The position numbers and the translations under genes are program-made. A DNA stretch of 64,000 bases from JAUVXE01 sp964349355 (lineage in GTDB: Bacteria; Actinomycetota; Coriobacteriia; Anaerosomatales; SLCP01), in the NCBI GenBank assembly GCA_964349355.1, contig CAYGFZ010000002.1, positions 5,663 to 69,662 of the forward strand, written 5' to 3'. Under the pieces are notes generated by a model. The model searched no databases. It was not told the DNA's origin and saw only the letters and a program-made list of their open reading frames with translations. This document shows, one piece after another, positions 9,183 through 16,391 of the stretch (its first letter is position 1; every line of letters begins with the position of its first letter).

Positions 9183-10435
9183 AGGTGTGAGACGTCATCG
9201 GTGGAAAACGGCCCGATCATCGCGAGCACTCTCTCGCCGCCGAGGACCTCGGAGGCGAGCCGGGCGACGGCCTGGAGGTCGACTGCATCGATGCAGTCGA
9301 CAACTTCGTCTACCGATAGCAATTCCCCACCGGTGACCATGTTCTTGCCAAGGCGTGTCATACGATTGCGGGTACTTTCGAGGCCGAGGACGAGATGGCC
9401 CTTGATCGACTCTTTTGCCCGGCTCAGTTCCTCGGCGGTGATGCCGCTGTCAAGAACCCGTTCGATCTCGGTCTGGATGAGACGGACGACCTGCTCGGCG
9501 TTTCCGGGACGGGTTCCCGCATACACGGTGAACTGCCCGGTGTCCTGGTACAGCGCGTGGAAACTGTAGACAGCGTAGACGAGGCCCTTCTTCTCGCGGA
9601 TTTCCTGAAAGAGCCGCGAAGACATCCCGCCGCCAAGAACCGTGTCGAGAACGGTCAGTGCGAAACGGTCCGGGTGATGGGCGCTGAGGCAGGTGGTGCC
9701 GTAACAGATATGTGCCTGCTCGGTCTCTTTCTCGAGGACTGCGAGCCGGCCGGTACCAGGTGGCGACGCAGCGGGGCGCTCGCTACGGGGACCCTCGGGC
9801 AGTTCGAGGCGGGTGCGCACCATCTCCACCAGGGCATCGTGATCGACGTTGCCGGCTGCCGCGACCACACAGTTGCCAGTCAGGTAGTGACGTTGGCGGA
9901 ACATGACGGATGCCTCGTGGTCGAAACCGCCGACGGTCTCACGATTGCCCAGGATCGGCAGTCCGATGGGGTGCGACGGCCAAAGGGCACGGCCGAACAG
10001 CTCGTGGATGCGGTCGTCCGGCGTGTCTTCCATCCGGGCGATCTCCTCGATGACGACCTCGCGTTCGCGCTCACAGGCATCGTCAGCGAGGGTAGCGCTG
10101 GTGACCATGTCCGAGAGGACCTCGACCGCCGTCGGTAGATGCTCATCGATCACACGAGCGTAGTAGCAGGTGTACTCCTTGCTCGTGAACGCATTGAGCT
10201 CGGCGCCGATGCGGTCGAAGGTCTCAGATATCTCGGCGGCGGAGCGGGTCGGAGTGCCCTTGAACATCATGTGCTCCATGAAGTGGGACATTCCGGCCTC
10301 TTCGGGACTCTCGTCCCTGCTACCCACGGAGAACCAGATACCGAGCGCCACGGAGCGCACCGTGTCGAGAGACTCGGTGAGCACCGTGACGCCGTTATCG
10401 AGTACCGTCTTTTTGTAGAACAACTCTGGCTCCAC
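9173..10435 (-). CDS. M16 family zinc peptidase
   Basis: About 420 residues from the GTG at 10435, which sits one base after the pnp stop. The open frame extends another 63 residues into pnp, but those residues are low-complexity and not family-like, so the shorter form is chosen; a GTG at 10468 is an alternative. The inverted zinc site HFMEH, with a downstream glutamate in EIARMEDTPDD, identifies a pitrilysin/insulinase-type peptidase. LFQEIREKKGLVYAVYSFHA is the matching second-half block of this family. The pnp-M16-dapB order is common in Gram-positive bacteria. Its natural substrate is unknown. Confidence 0.9.
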   Translation of the reverse strand: MEPELFYKKTVLDNGVTVLTESLDTVRSVALGIWFSVGSRDESPEEAGMSHFMEHMMFKGTPTRSAAEISETFDRIGAELNAFTSKEYTCYYARVIDEHLPTAVEVLSDMVTSATLADDACEREREVVIEEIARMEDTPDDRIHELFGRALWPSHPIGLPILGNRETVGGFDHEASVMFRQRHYLTGNCVVAAAGNVDHDALVEMVRTRLELPEGPRSERPAASPPGTGRLAVLEKETEQAHICYGTTCLSAHHPDRFALTVLDTVLGGGMSSRLFQEIREKKGLVYAVYSFHALYQDTGQFTVYAGTRPGNAEQVVRLIQTEIERVLDSGITAEELSRAKESIKGHLVLGLESTRNRMTRLGKNMVTGGELLSVDEVVDCIDAVDLQAVARLASEVLGGERVLAMIGPFSTDDVSHLVA

Positions 10436-10436
10436 G

Positions 10437-12632
10437 CTAGTGGCGACGACGAGGTCCGCGGTCGCCACCTCTATCGCGATCGCGGCCTCCCGGGCGATCG
10501 GAGTCGCTCCTGGGCTTATGCTCTCCACCGCCGCCTCCGCCACCGGACGATGCCGGAGCTTCGGGCTTGTCGACCCGGTCGAGGCTGATCTTGCCGCGGT
10601 CGTCGATGTCGAGTACTTCGACATCGACCTCGTCGCCGACCGTCAAGACGTCCTCGACCTTCTCAACGCGACCCTTGGCCACGCGGGAGATGTGCAGCAG
10701 GCCGTCCTTGCCGGGTGTGAGTTCGATGAAGGCGCCGAAAGCCTGGATAGAGACGACACGGCCCTTGTAGCGCTCGCCGATCTCGGGGACCTTGACGATG
10801 AGCTGGATGCGACGGACCGCTTCCTCGCCACCCTTGTCGCGTGCCGCGACGAAGATGGTTCCGTCCTCCTGGATGTCGATCTGTGCGCCGGTCTCCTCCT
10901 GGATACCGCGGATGACCTTACCGCCCGATCCGATGACGTCGCGGATCTTGTCGACGGGGATCTTCACGGTCAGGATGCGCGGAGCGAACTCGGAGAGTGC
11001 CTCACGGGGAACGTCGATCGCTTCCATCATCTTGTCAAGGATGTGCGCGCGACCATCCTTCGCCTGAAGCAGGGCGGTCTCGAGGATCTCGTAGGAGAGC
11101 CCCTTTGCCTTGTTGTCCATCTGCAGCGCTGTGATGCCCTTCTCGGTTCCTGCCACCTTGAAGTCCATATCGCCGAGGAAGTCCTCGAGACCCTGGATGT
11201 CGGAGAGTACGGCGACCTCGTCGCCCTCCTTAATGAGTCCCATTGCGATACCGGAGACAGGCGCCTTGATCGGCACGCCGGCATCCATGAGTGAGAGCGA
11301 TGAGCCGCAAACCGAGCCCATCGAGCTCGATCCGTTCGACTCAAGGACCTCAGAGACGATGCGGATGGTGTAGGGGAACTCGTCCTCGGGCGGAAGGACC
11401 GGAACGAGCGCTCTCTCCGCGAGTGCGCCGTGACCGATCTCCCTGCGCTTCGGGCCACGCATGAACCCGGTCTCACCGGTGCAGAACGGCGGGAAATTGT
11501 AGTGGTGCAGGTAGCGCTTGCCTTCGGAGATGTCGATGGAGTCGATGCGCTGCCACTCGGAGAGCATGCCGAGTGTGAGCACCGAGAGGACCTGGGTCTG
11601 ACCGCGGGTGAAGAGTCCGGATCCGTGAGCGCGAGGCAGGTAGCCTGCGACGCTGGTGACCTGGCGGACCTCGTCGACCTTGCGGCCATCGGCTCGCTCG
11701 CCCTCATCGAGGACCATACGGCGCATGGTGTGCTTCTCGAGCTCTTTCAGCAGGGCCTTGATGTCCTTACCGTCGGCAGCGAGCTCGTCCTCGGTAAAGG
11801 TTGCAAGAACCTCGTCCTTGACGGCGTGCATCCCGTTCATGCGCGCGAACTTGTCCGGGTTATGAATCGCGGCGCGCATCTTCTCTCCACCGGCGGTGAA
11901 GACCCGCTCGCGCAGGGAATCGTCGATGGAGTGAATGGGCACGTCCATCGGTGTGACGTCGACCTGGGCGATGAAGCGCTCCTGGACCGCGCAGAACTCG
12001 GTGATGGCTTCCTGGGCGAAAGTCAGCGCAGCAAGCATGTCGGCCTCGGAGACCTCGTAGGCGCCAGCCTCGATCATGTAGACGGCGTCCGGAGAGCCGG
12101 CGACCACCAGATCGATATCCGAGTCCTCGAGCTCATCGAAGGTCGGGTTGACGACGAACTCGCCGTCGACACGCGCGATGCGAACACCGGCCAGCGGACC
12201 CTCGAACGGGATACCGGCAGCCTTCAGGGCAGCCGAAGCGGCCATGATTGAGATGATGTCAGGCTGGTTGATCTGGTCGACCGAGATGACTGTGGCGATG
12301 ATCTGCACCTCGTTGCGGAACCCGTCGGCGAAGGCCGAGCGAAGCGGGCGGTCGATCATGCGCGCAGTCAGGATGGCCTTTTCGGTGGGACGGGCCTCAC
12401 GCTTGATGAAACCGCCAGGCAGTTTGCCCGCGGCGTACATCCGCTCCTCGAAGTCGACGGTAAGCGGGAAGAAGTCCAGATCCTTGGGGTTCTTAGACGC
12501 AGTGGCGGTGACCAGTACCATCGTATCGCCCTGGCGCACCACCACAGCTCCACCGGCCTGCTTGGCCAGCTCGCCGGTCTCCAGGACGTACTCCTTACCG
12601 TACAGCTCGAAACTCTCAACGATTTTAGACAT
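10437..12632 (-). CDS. pnp: Polynucleotide phosphorylase
   Basis: A 731-residue 3'-to-5' phosphorolytic exoribonuclease. Two RNase PH domains flank an all-helical domain. The second carries GPKRREIGHGALAERAL, and SNGSSSMGSVCGSSLSLMDAG forms the phosphate-binding region. A KH domain (IRDVIGSGGKVIRGI, about residue 570) and an S1 domain (about 620-690) follow. The last 40 residues are Gly/Asp/Arg-rich, starting with a run of seven glycines, and are probably disordered and RNA-contacting. It lies downstream of rpsO with a strong hairpin between them, the same arrangement as in E. coli, where the hairpin region is processed by RNase III and PNPase represses itself. Confidence 0.98.
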   Translation of the reverse strand: MSKIVESFELYGKEYVLETGELAKQAGGAVVVRQGDTMVLVTATASKNPKDLDFFPLTVDFEERMYAAGKLPGGFIKREARPTEKAILTARMIDRPLRSAFADGFRNEVQIIATVISVDQINQPDIISIMAASAALKAAGIPFEGPLAGVRIARVDGEFVVNPTFDELEDSDIDLVVAGSPDAVYMIEAGAYEVSEADMLAALTFAQEAITEFCAVQERFIAQVDVTPMDVPIHSIDDSLRERVFTAGGEKMRAAIHNPDKFARMNGMHAVKDEVLATFTEDELAADGKDIKALLKELEKHTMRRMVLDEGERADGRKVDEVRQVTSVAGYLPRAHGSGLFTRGQTQVLSVLTLGMLSEWQRIDSIDISEGKRYLHHYNFPPFCTGETGFMRGPKRREIGHGALAERALVPVLPPEDEFPYTIRIVSEVLESNGSSSMGSVCGSSLSLMDAGVPIKAPVSGIAMGLIKEGDEVAVLSDIQGLEDFLGDMDFKVAGTEKGITALQMDNKAKGLSYEILETALLQAKDGRAHILDKMMEAIDVPREALSEFAPRILTVKIPVDKIRDVIGSGGKVIRGIQEETGAQIDIQEDGTIFVAARDKGGEEAVRRIQLIVKVPEIGERYKGRVVSIQAFGAFIELTPGKDGLLHISRVAKGRVEKVEDVLTVGDEVDVEVLDIDDRGKISLDRVDKPEAPASSGGGGGGGEHKPRSDSDRPGGRDRDRGGDRGPRRRH

Positions 12633-12715
12633 CTACTCCTACTTCCTCTGCCTCGTCTCCCAGCGCCCCTTGCGCGTGGAGATATATGCAACCGATCGCA
12701 TCCGGCGACCGGTAA

Positions 12716-12745
12716 TAAGAAGGCGGGAGAGGTTCTCCCGCCTTC
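12716..12745 (-). terminator. Perfect 12-bp hairpin between rpsO and pnp
   Basis: GAAGGCGGGAGA and TCTCCCGCCTTC pair perfectly over 12 bp around a 3-base loop (12719-12745). On the transcribed minus strand the hairpin is followed by TTATTACC, a weak T-rich tract. It could be a leaky terminator, an RNase III site, or a 3' stabiliser of the rpsO message. All three have precedent at rpsO-pnp junctions in other bacteria. Confidence 0.75.
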
Positions 12746-12762
12746 GAAGTCCCGTGTGATAC

Positions 12763-13032
12763 TTACCCTCTGATGCCGAGTTTAGCGACGATGTCGCGGT
12801 AGCGCTCGATGTCACTCTTCTTCAGATAGCCGAGAAGGCGGCGGCGCTGACCGACGAGCTTGAGCAGCCCGCGGCGTGTGTGATGATCTTTCTTGTGGAG
12901 CTTCAGGTGCTCGGTGAGATCGCGGATGCGTTGCGTGAGCAGTGCGATCTGGACCTCCGGGGAGCCGGTGTCGCCCTCGGTGCGGGCGTGCTCGGCGATG
13001 ATCTGCGCGTTGACATCCTTGGTAAGCGGCAT
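12763..13032 (-). CDS. rpsO: 30S ribosomal protein S15
   Basis: 89 residues from the ATG reading MPLTKDVNAQII; a longer upstream frame is not S15-like. It is a full-length S15 with the conserved GSPEVQIALLTQRI, LKLHKKDHHTRRGLL and GQRRRLLGYLKK blocks. S15 binds the central domain of 16S rRNA and in several bacteria represses its own mRNA. An AGGTG site lies upstream of the start. A 110-base leader with a promoter-like element and a long-range 8-bp stem precedes it. Confidence 0.98.
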   Translation of the reverse strand: MPLTKDVNAQIIAEHARTEGDTGSPEVQIALLTQRIRDLTEHLKLHKKDHHTRRGLLKLVGQRRRLLGYLKKSDIERYRDIVAKLGIRG

Positions 13033-13060
13033 ATCCAGTTCACCTTTCTGTTCGGATTCG

Positions 13061-13107
13061 CCCTCGTCTGAGATCGGCGTTGGTGAGTCGCGCGTCCCGG
13101 ACGAGGG
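13061..13107 (-). promoter_or_regulatory. Stem in the rpsO leader (candidate S15 autoregulatory site)
   Basis: CCCTCGTC at the 5' side and GACGAGGG at the 3' side of the leader can pair over 8 bp, closing a loop of about 31 bases that can itself fold (CGGGACGCG). The stem lies between the candidate promoter and the S15 start. S15-binding leaders are known in several phyla, but their structures differ, and no known class is claimed here. Confidence 0.4.
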
Positions 13108-13126
13108 TACAGTTGACAACCGTCGC

Positions 13127-13135
13127 AGTATACCA
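13127..13135 (-). promoter_or_regulatory. Extended -10 promoter candidate for rpsO
   Basis: The minus strand reads TGGTATACT, a TGn extension followed by a 5/6 match to TATAAT. No good -35 hexamer is seen at 16-18 bases upstream. The same form occurs before rpsB, rimP, smc and rpmF. Confidence 0.5.
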
Positions 13136-13141
13136 CACGAC

Positions 13142-14071
13142 CTACTCCGCAGCGCTGGCTATCGCGGCGATGTCGGCATGGATCGCGCGCGCGAGATCTG
13201 CCGGGTCGTCGAAGCGGCGCTGCGACCTGAGTCGACGTTCGATCTTCAGCGTGATGTGTTCGTGGAAGAGATCGCCCTCGAACCCGATCAGGTGGGCTTC
13301 AAGGGAACCATGGGCCGAGGGAAACGTCGGAGGGATCCCGACGGAGATCGCCGCCGGCCACGAGCGATCATCTACGAGTGCAGTACCGGCGTAGACCCCG
13401 TCTGCGGGAAGTGCGGCGTGTTCCTCGGGAAGAATGTTCGCCGTCGGTACGCCGAGTAGCGAGAGGCCCTCCCCTCTACCCCGTACGACCATGCCGCCGA
13501 TCCTGTGAGACCTGCCGAGGAGACGGGCAGCGTCATCGACAGAGCCATCGGCGATCAGAGCGCGGATGCGTGTAGAGGTCACAGGGGAGGAATCGAGGTG
13601 AACGAGTTCGTGGGCGGAGACGGCGAATCCCCCGCTCCGTCCGAGCTTCTCAAGGTCTTCGACCGTGCCCTCGGCGAAACGTCCGAACCTGAAGTCGATG
13701 CCGACATGAACAGCGAGCGGAGTGCAGGTCGCACGCAGCACTGCTGAGACGAACTTTTCGGGGGGCATGGATGCTATCGCAGTGTCAAAAGGAATGACGA
13801 GTACGATGTCCGCGCCTGCATCTCCGAGGAAGGTGCACTTGTCGGCCAAGGTCAGGAGTTGGGCCGAGGACGCGTCGGGGGCGATCACCTGATCGGGGTC
13901 ACGATCGAAGGTGAGGGCCATGCAGGGAACATCCCGCTGTGCGGCGTCGGAGGCGGAGGCAGCGATCAGGGCTTGGTGGCCGAGGTGGACCCCGTCGAAG
14001 ACGCCGATAGCTACCACTGCGGGTCCCATGGATGGGGTCGTGTGCCCCCATTTGACGGTCCGGGTACTCAT
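13142..14071 (-). CDS. ribF: Bifunctional riboflavin kinase / FAD synthetase
   Basis: A 309-residue enzyme that phosphorylates riboflavin and then adenylylates FMN to FAD. The N-terminal adenylyltransferase half shows IGVFDGVHLGHQALI (about residues 22-36) and HVGIDFRFGRFAEG. The C-terminal kinase half shows VRGRGEGLSLLGVPTANI and DGVYAGTALV. Length is normal. It overlaps truB by 4 bp and is the last gene of the rimP-nusA-infB run; the rpsO promoter lies just past its stop. The truB-ribF-rpsO-pnp order is widespread in bacteria. Confidence 0.97.
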   Translation of the reverse strand: MSTRTVKWGHTTPSMGPAVVAIGVFDGVHLGHQALIAASASDAAQRDVPCMALTFDRDPDQVIAPDASSAQLLTLADKCTFLGDAGADIVLVIPFDTAIASMPPEKFVSAVLRATCTPLAVHVGIDFRFGRFAEGTVEDLEKLGRSGGFAVSAHELVHLDSSPVTSTRIRALIADGSVDDAARLLGRSHRIGGMVVRGRGEGLSLLGVPTANILPEEHAALPADGVYAGTALVDDRSWPAAISVGIPPTFPSAHGSLEAHLIGFEGDLFHEHITLKIERRLRSQRRFDDPADLARAIHADIAAIASAAE

Positions 14072-15003
14072 CGGCGGATACCTCCCGGCAAGACGACGTC
14101 CGCTGTCAGCGTACCTCCGGTGGCTTCGGTGCGGTAGACGGCTAGCAGGGCTCCATGGTGGACGATGGCTCGGAGTCCGGGACCCGGGTGCTCGTCGGAG
14201 AGGGCGGGTGCGGTGAGCGGGACGCCGTCTGCCACCCGGCGGGCTGCCGCTTCGTCGACGTCGACGACGGGCAACCCGAGCAGGTGCACCGGGTCGGCGA
14301 ACAACTCGCCGGGGTCGGTGGCGGCGCGGACCGCGCCGAGTGTGTGTGCGTCGTTCAGTGTCGCGGCCCCGCTTTCCGTGCGCCTGAGCGCACCGAGGTG
14401 GGCGGCGGATCCCACCGAGGCTCCCAGGTCGCGTGCGATCGCACGGATGTAGGTACCCTTCGAGACAGTCATGCGAACATTCCAGACGACCGGAGGGCCG
14501 GACTCGATGCCGCTCAGTGATGCATCGAAGATCTCGAAGGTCCGCGGTTCTAACTCGACGCTCCCGCCGGCTCTGGCTACGCGGTGTGACACGCGCCCGT
14601 CACGTTTGATCGCGGAGTATGCCGGGGGCGTCTGTTCCCCTATGCCTACCAGCCCGGCGACCACGGCTGTCGCATAGTCGGTATTCGTGAATGCAGCCGG
14701 GACCGAAGCCTTTTCCACGACCGCACCCTCGGCATCGTCGGTATCGGTCCTCGTCCCAAAGACGATCCGGGCATCGTAGGACTTGACCGCCGCGGTCAGC
14801 AACGGCGCGAGGCGAGTCGCGGGGCCGACGAGGACCACGAGCACGCCGGTGGCGGCGGGGTCGAGTGTGCCAGCGTGACCGACACGGCGTTCCCCCGTCG
14901 CCCTGCGGACCGCAGAGACGACGTCGTGACTGGTGATTCCCGACGGCTTGTCGACGATTAGTATGCCGGACAGGTCGGTACGTCCCCGTCGGGAGCGTTT
15001 CAC
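14068..15003 (-). CDS. truB: tRNA pseudouridine(55) synthase TruB
   Basis: A 311-residue enzyme that isomerises U55 in the T-loop of tRNAs. The catalytic aspartate is D48 in HAGTLDPAATGVLV. ILIVDKPSGITSHDVV at the N-terminus and KGTYIRAIARDLG are diagnostic. A C-terminal PUA-like region is present. The start is GTG overlapping the nrnA stop (GTGA), and its own stop overlaps ribF (ATGA), so translation of the three genes is probably coupled. Confidence 0.97.
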   Translation of the reverse strand: MKRSRRGRTDLSGILIVDKPSGITSHDVVSAVRRATGERRVGHAGTLDPAATGVLVVLVGPATRLAPLLTAAVKSYDARIVFGTRTDTDDAEGAVVEKASVPAAFTNTDYATAVVAGLVGIGEQTPPAYSAIKRDGRVSHRVARAGGSVELEPRTFEIFDASLSGIESGPPVVWNVRMTVSKGTYIRAIARDLGASVGSAAHLGALRRTESGAATLNDAHTLGAVRAATDPGELFADPVHLLGLPVVDVDEAAARRVADGVPLTAPALSDEHPGPGLRAIVHHGALLAVYRTEATGGTLTADVVLPGGIRR

Positions 15004-15968
15004 TTCGCAGCGCCCCCGGGCAACAGTGGCAATAGTGCGTTTAAGAGCGTGACCCGACCGCCTTTCGCACTGAATCCCGCAGCGGCTGTGTGGCCTCCCC
15101 CGCCGAAGGTGCGAGCGACCGCAGCGACATCGAAACCGGTCTTGGCACGAAGATTAGCCCGAACATGATCCGGGTGGACACGCAGAAGGATAGCGACGTC
15201 GATGCCGGCCAGTGTGCGTATGGCGTCGACGAGATGCTCCGTCTCTTCGACCGTCGCCCCGGTCGATGTGTAGTCCCCGGCTGCGACCCAGGCGTGTGCG
15301 ACCCGACCGTCGTTGGCAACTTCGATACGTGAAAGCACAAGAGTCTCGAGTGCGAGGGCAGCACGTGATCGGTTCTCGTAGAGCATATGGTGCGCTTCGA
15401 CGGTGTCGACGCCTGCATCGATCATGGCAGCGCCCTCATGCAGAGCGTCTGCGGTGGTGTTCCCATATGCGAAGCGGCCGGTATCCGTGACGAGAGCTGT
15501 CCAGCAGCACAGTGCGATCTCCGGCGTCGGAGTGACCCCGAGGGGCTCGAGAAGCCGCCACACCATGAGACCTGTGGCGGCAGCCGAGACATCGGTGAGG
15601 TTGATGGTTCCGAAACCACTGTTGTCCGGGTGATGGTCGAGGACGATAGTCGTCGTCGCGGCCTCAGAGAGCTGAGCCGCTGCGCCGAGACGGTCGACGT
15701 TGGGTGTGTCGAGGGCGACGAACACGTCCGTCGGTTCGAGGTCTGCCGCCGGGACGAACAGACCGAAACCCGGCAGGAACGAGTAGGTCGAAGGGGGTTC
15801 GGCCGCGTCAGCAAGGGTGGGGACAGCGGGGACACCGGCATCACGAAGCGCCAGCGTCATGCCGAGCACCGAGCCGATGGCGTCACCGTCGGGCTTGACA
15901 TGAGCGCAGACCGCTACTGACTGCGCCTTCCTGAGCGCGACAGAGACCCGGTGGTAGGCTGCAAGCAC
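15000..15968 (-). CDS. nrnA: DHH/DHHA1 phosphoesterase, NrnA-like oligoribonuclease/pAp phosphatase
   Basis: 322 residues. DHH-family metal motifs are visible: H23, D27 and D29 in HVKPDGDAIGS, D87 in VALDTPN, and the D-H-H triad at 111-113 in LDHHPDN. The DHHA1 domain ends with the nucleotide-binding FGGGGHTAAAGF block. NrnA-type enzymes degrade RNAs of two to five nucleotides and dephosphorylate pAp. GTG start with GGGGAG about 8 bases upstream. It lies between rbfA and truB, a common position in Gram-positive bacteria. Some actinobacterial homologues also hydrolyse cyclic dinucleotides, so substrate range is uncertain. Confidence 0.9.
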   Translation of the reverse strand: MLAAYHRVSVALRKAQSVAVCAHVKPDGDAIGSVLGMTLALRDAGVPAVPTLADAAEPPSTYSFLPGFGLFVPAADLEPTDVFVALDTPNVDRLGAAAQLSEAATTTIVLDHHPDNSGFGTINLTDVSAAATGLMVWRLLEPLGVTPTPEIALCCWTALVTDTGRFAYGNTTADALHEGAAMIDAGVDTVEAHHMLYENRSRAALALETLVLSRIEVANDGRVAHAWVAAGDYTSTGATVEETEHLVDAIRTLAGIDVAILLRVHPDHVRANLRAKTGFDVAAVARTFGGGGHTAAAGFSAKGGRVTLLNALLPLLPGGAAK

Positions 15969-15973
15969 CAGGG

Positions 15974-16372
15974 TTACTCCCCGTCCTCGGGGTCAGAAGC
16001 CGGCTCGGCCTCCTCGACGTTGCGAAGGGTCGGCGGAACGTCTTTGAGGGCTTCGGCGATACGCATGCTCTCGTCGATCGAGCCGTCGAGGAAGAAGCGC
16101 AGCTCAGGAGTGAGGCGCAGCGTGATACGCCCGCCGAGAAGCGTGCGGATACGCCCCTTGGCGGACTCGAGTCCGGCAAGCATCTCGGCATAGCGCTCGT
16201 CACCGCCGTGAGTGGTCACGTAGATGCTGGCGACGGACATGTCGGAACTGACCTCGGCCGAGGTGACGGTCACGAGTTCGAGTCGCGGATCGGAGACCTC
16301 CTCGGTGAGGATACGTGCGATCTCCTCCCTGACCATCTCGTTGACCTTACGGGTTCTGGGGGTTTGCTTCAC
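15974..16372 (-). CDS. rbfA: Ribosome-binding factor A
   Basis: 132 residues with a KH-type fold that binds the 30S subunit during late maturation of 16S rRNA. Family blocks include RTRKVNEMVREEIARIL at the N-terminus, VTSAEVSSDMSVASIYV, and LRLTPELRFFLDGSIDESMRI. The tail is short and acidic. GTG start with AGGAAG upstream. It directly follows infB, as in most bacteria. Confidence 0.96.
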   Translation of the reverse strand: MKQTPRTRKVNEMVREEIARILTEEVSDPRLELVTVTSAEVSSDMSVASIYVTTHGGDERYAEMLAGLESAKGRIRTLLGGRITLRLTPELRFFLDGSIDESMRIAEALKDVPPTLRNVEEAEPASDPEDGE

Positions 16373-16391
16373 TGGGCTACTTCCTGGCTGC

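Noticed and set aside
10436..10624. 63 extra N-terminal residues for the M16 peptidase
   Set aside because: They lie inside the pnp C-terminus, are low in complexity, and a GTG right after the pnp stop gives a family-like start.
13110..13140. Plus-strand TTGACA before a TATACC sequence
   Set aside because: The spacing is 12 bases rather than 16-18, and no plus-strand gene follows.
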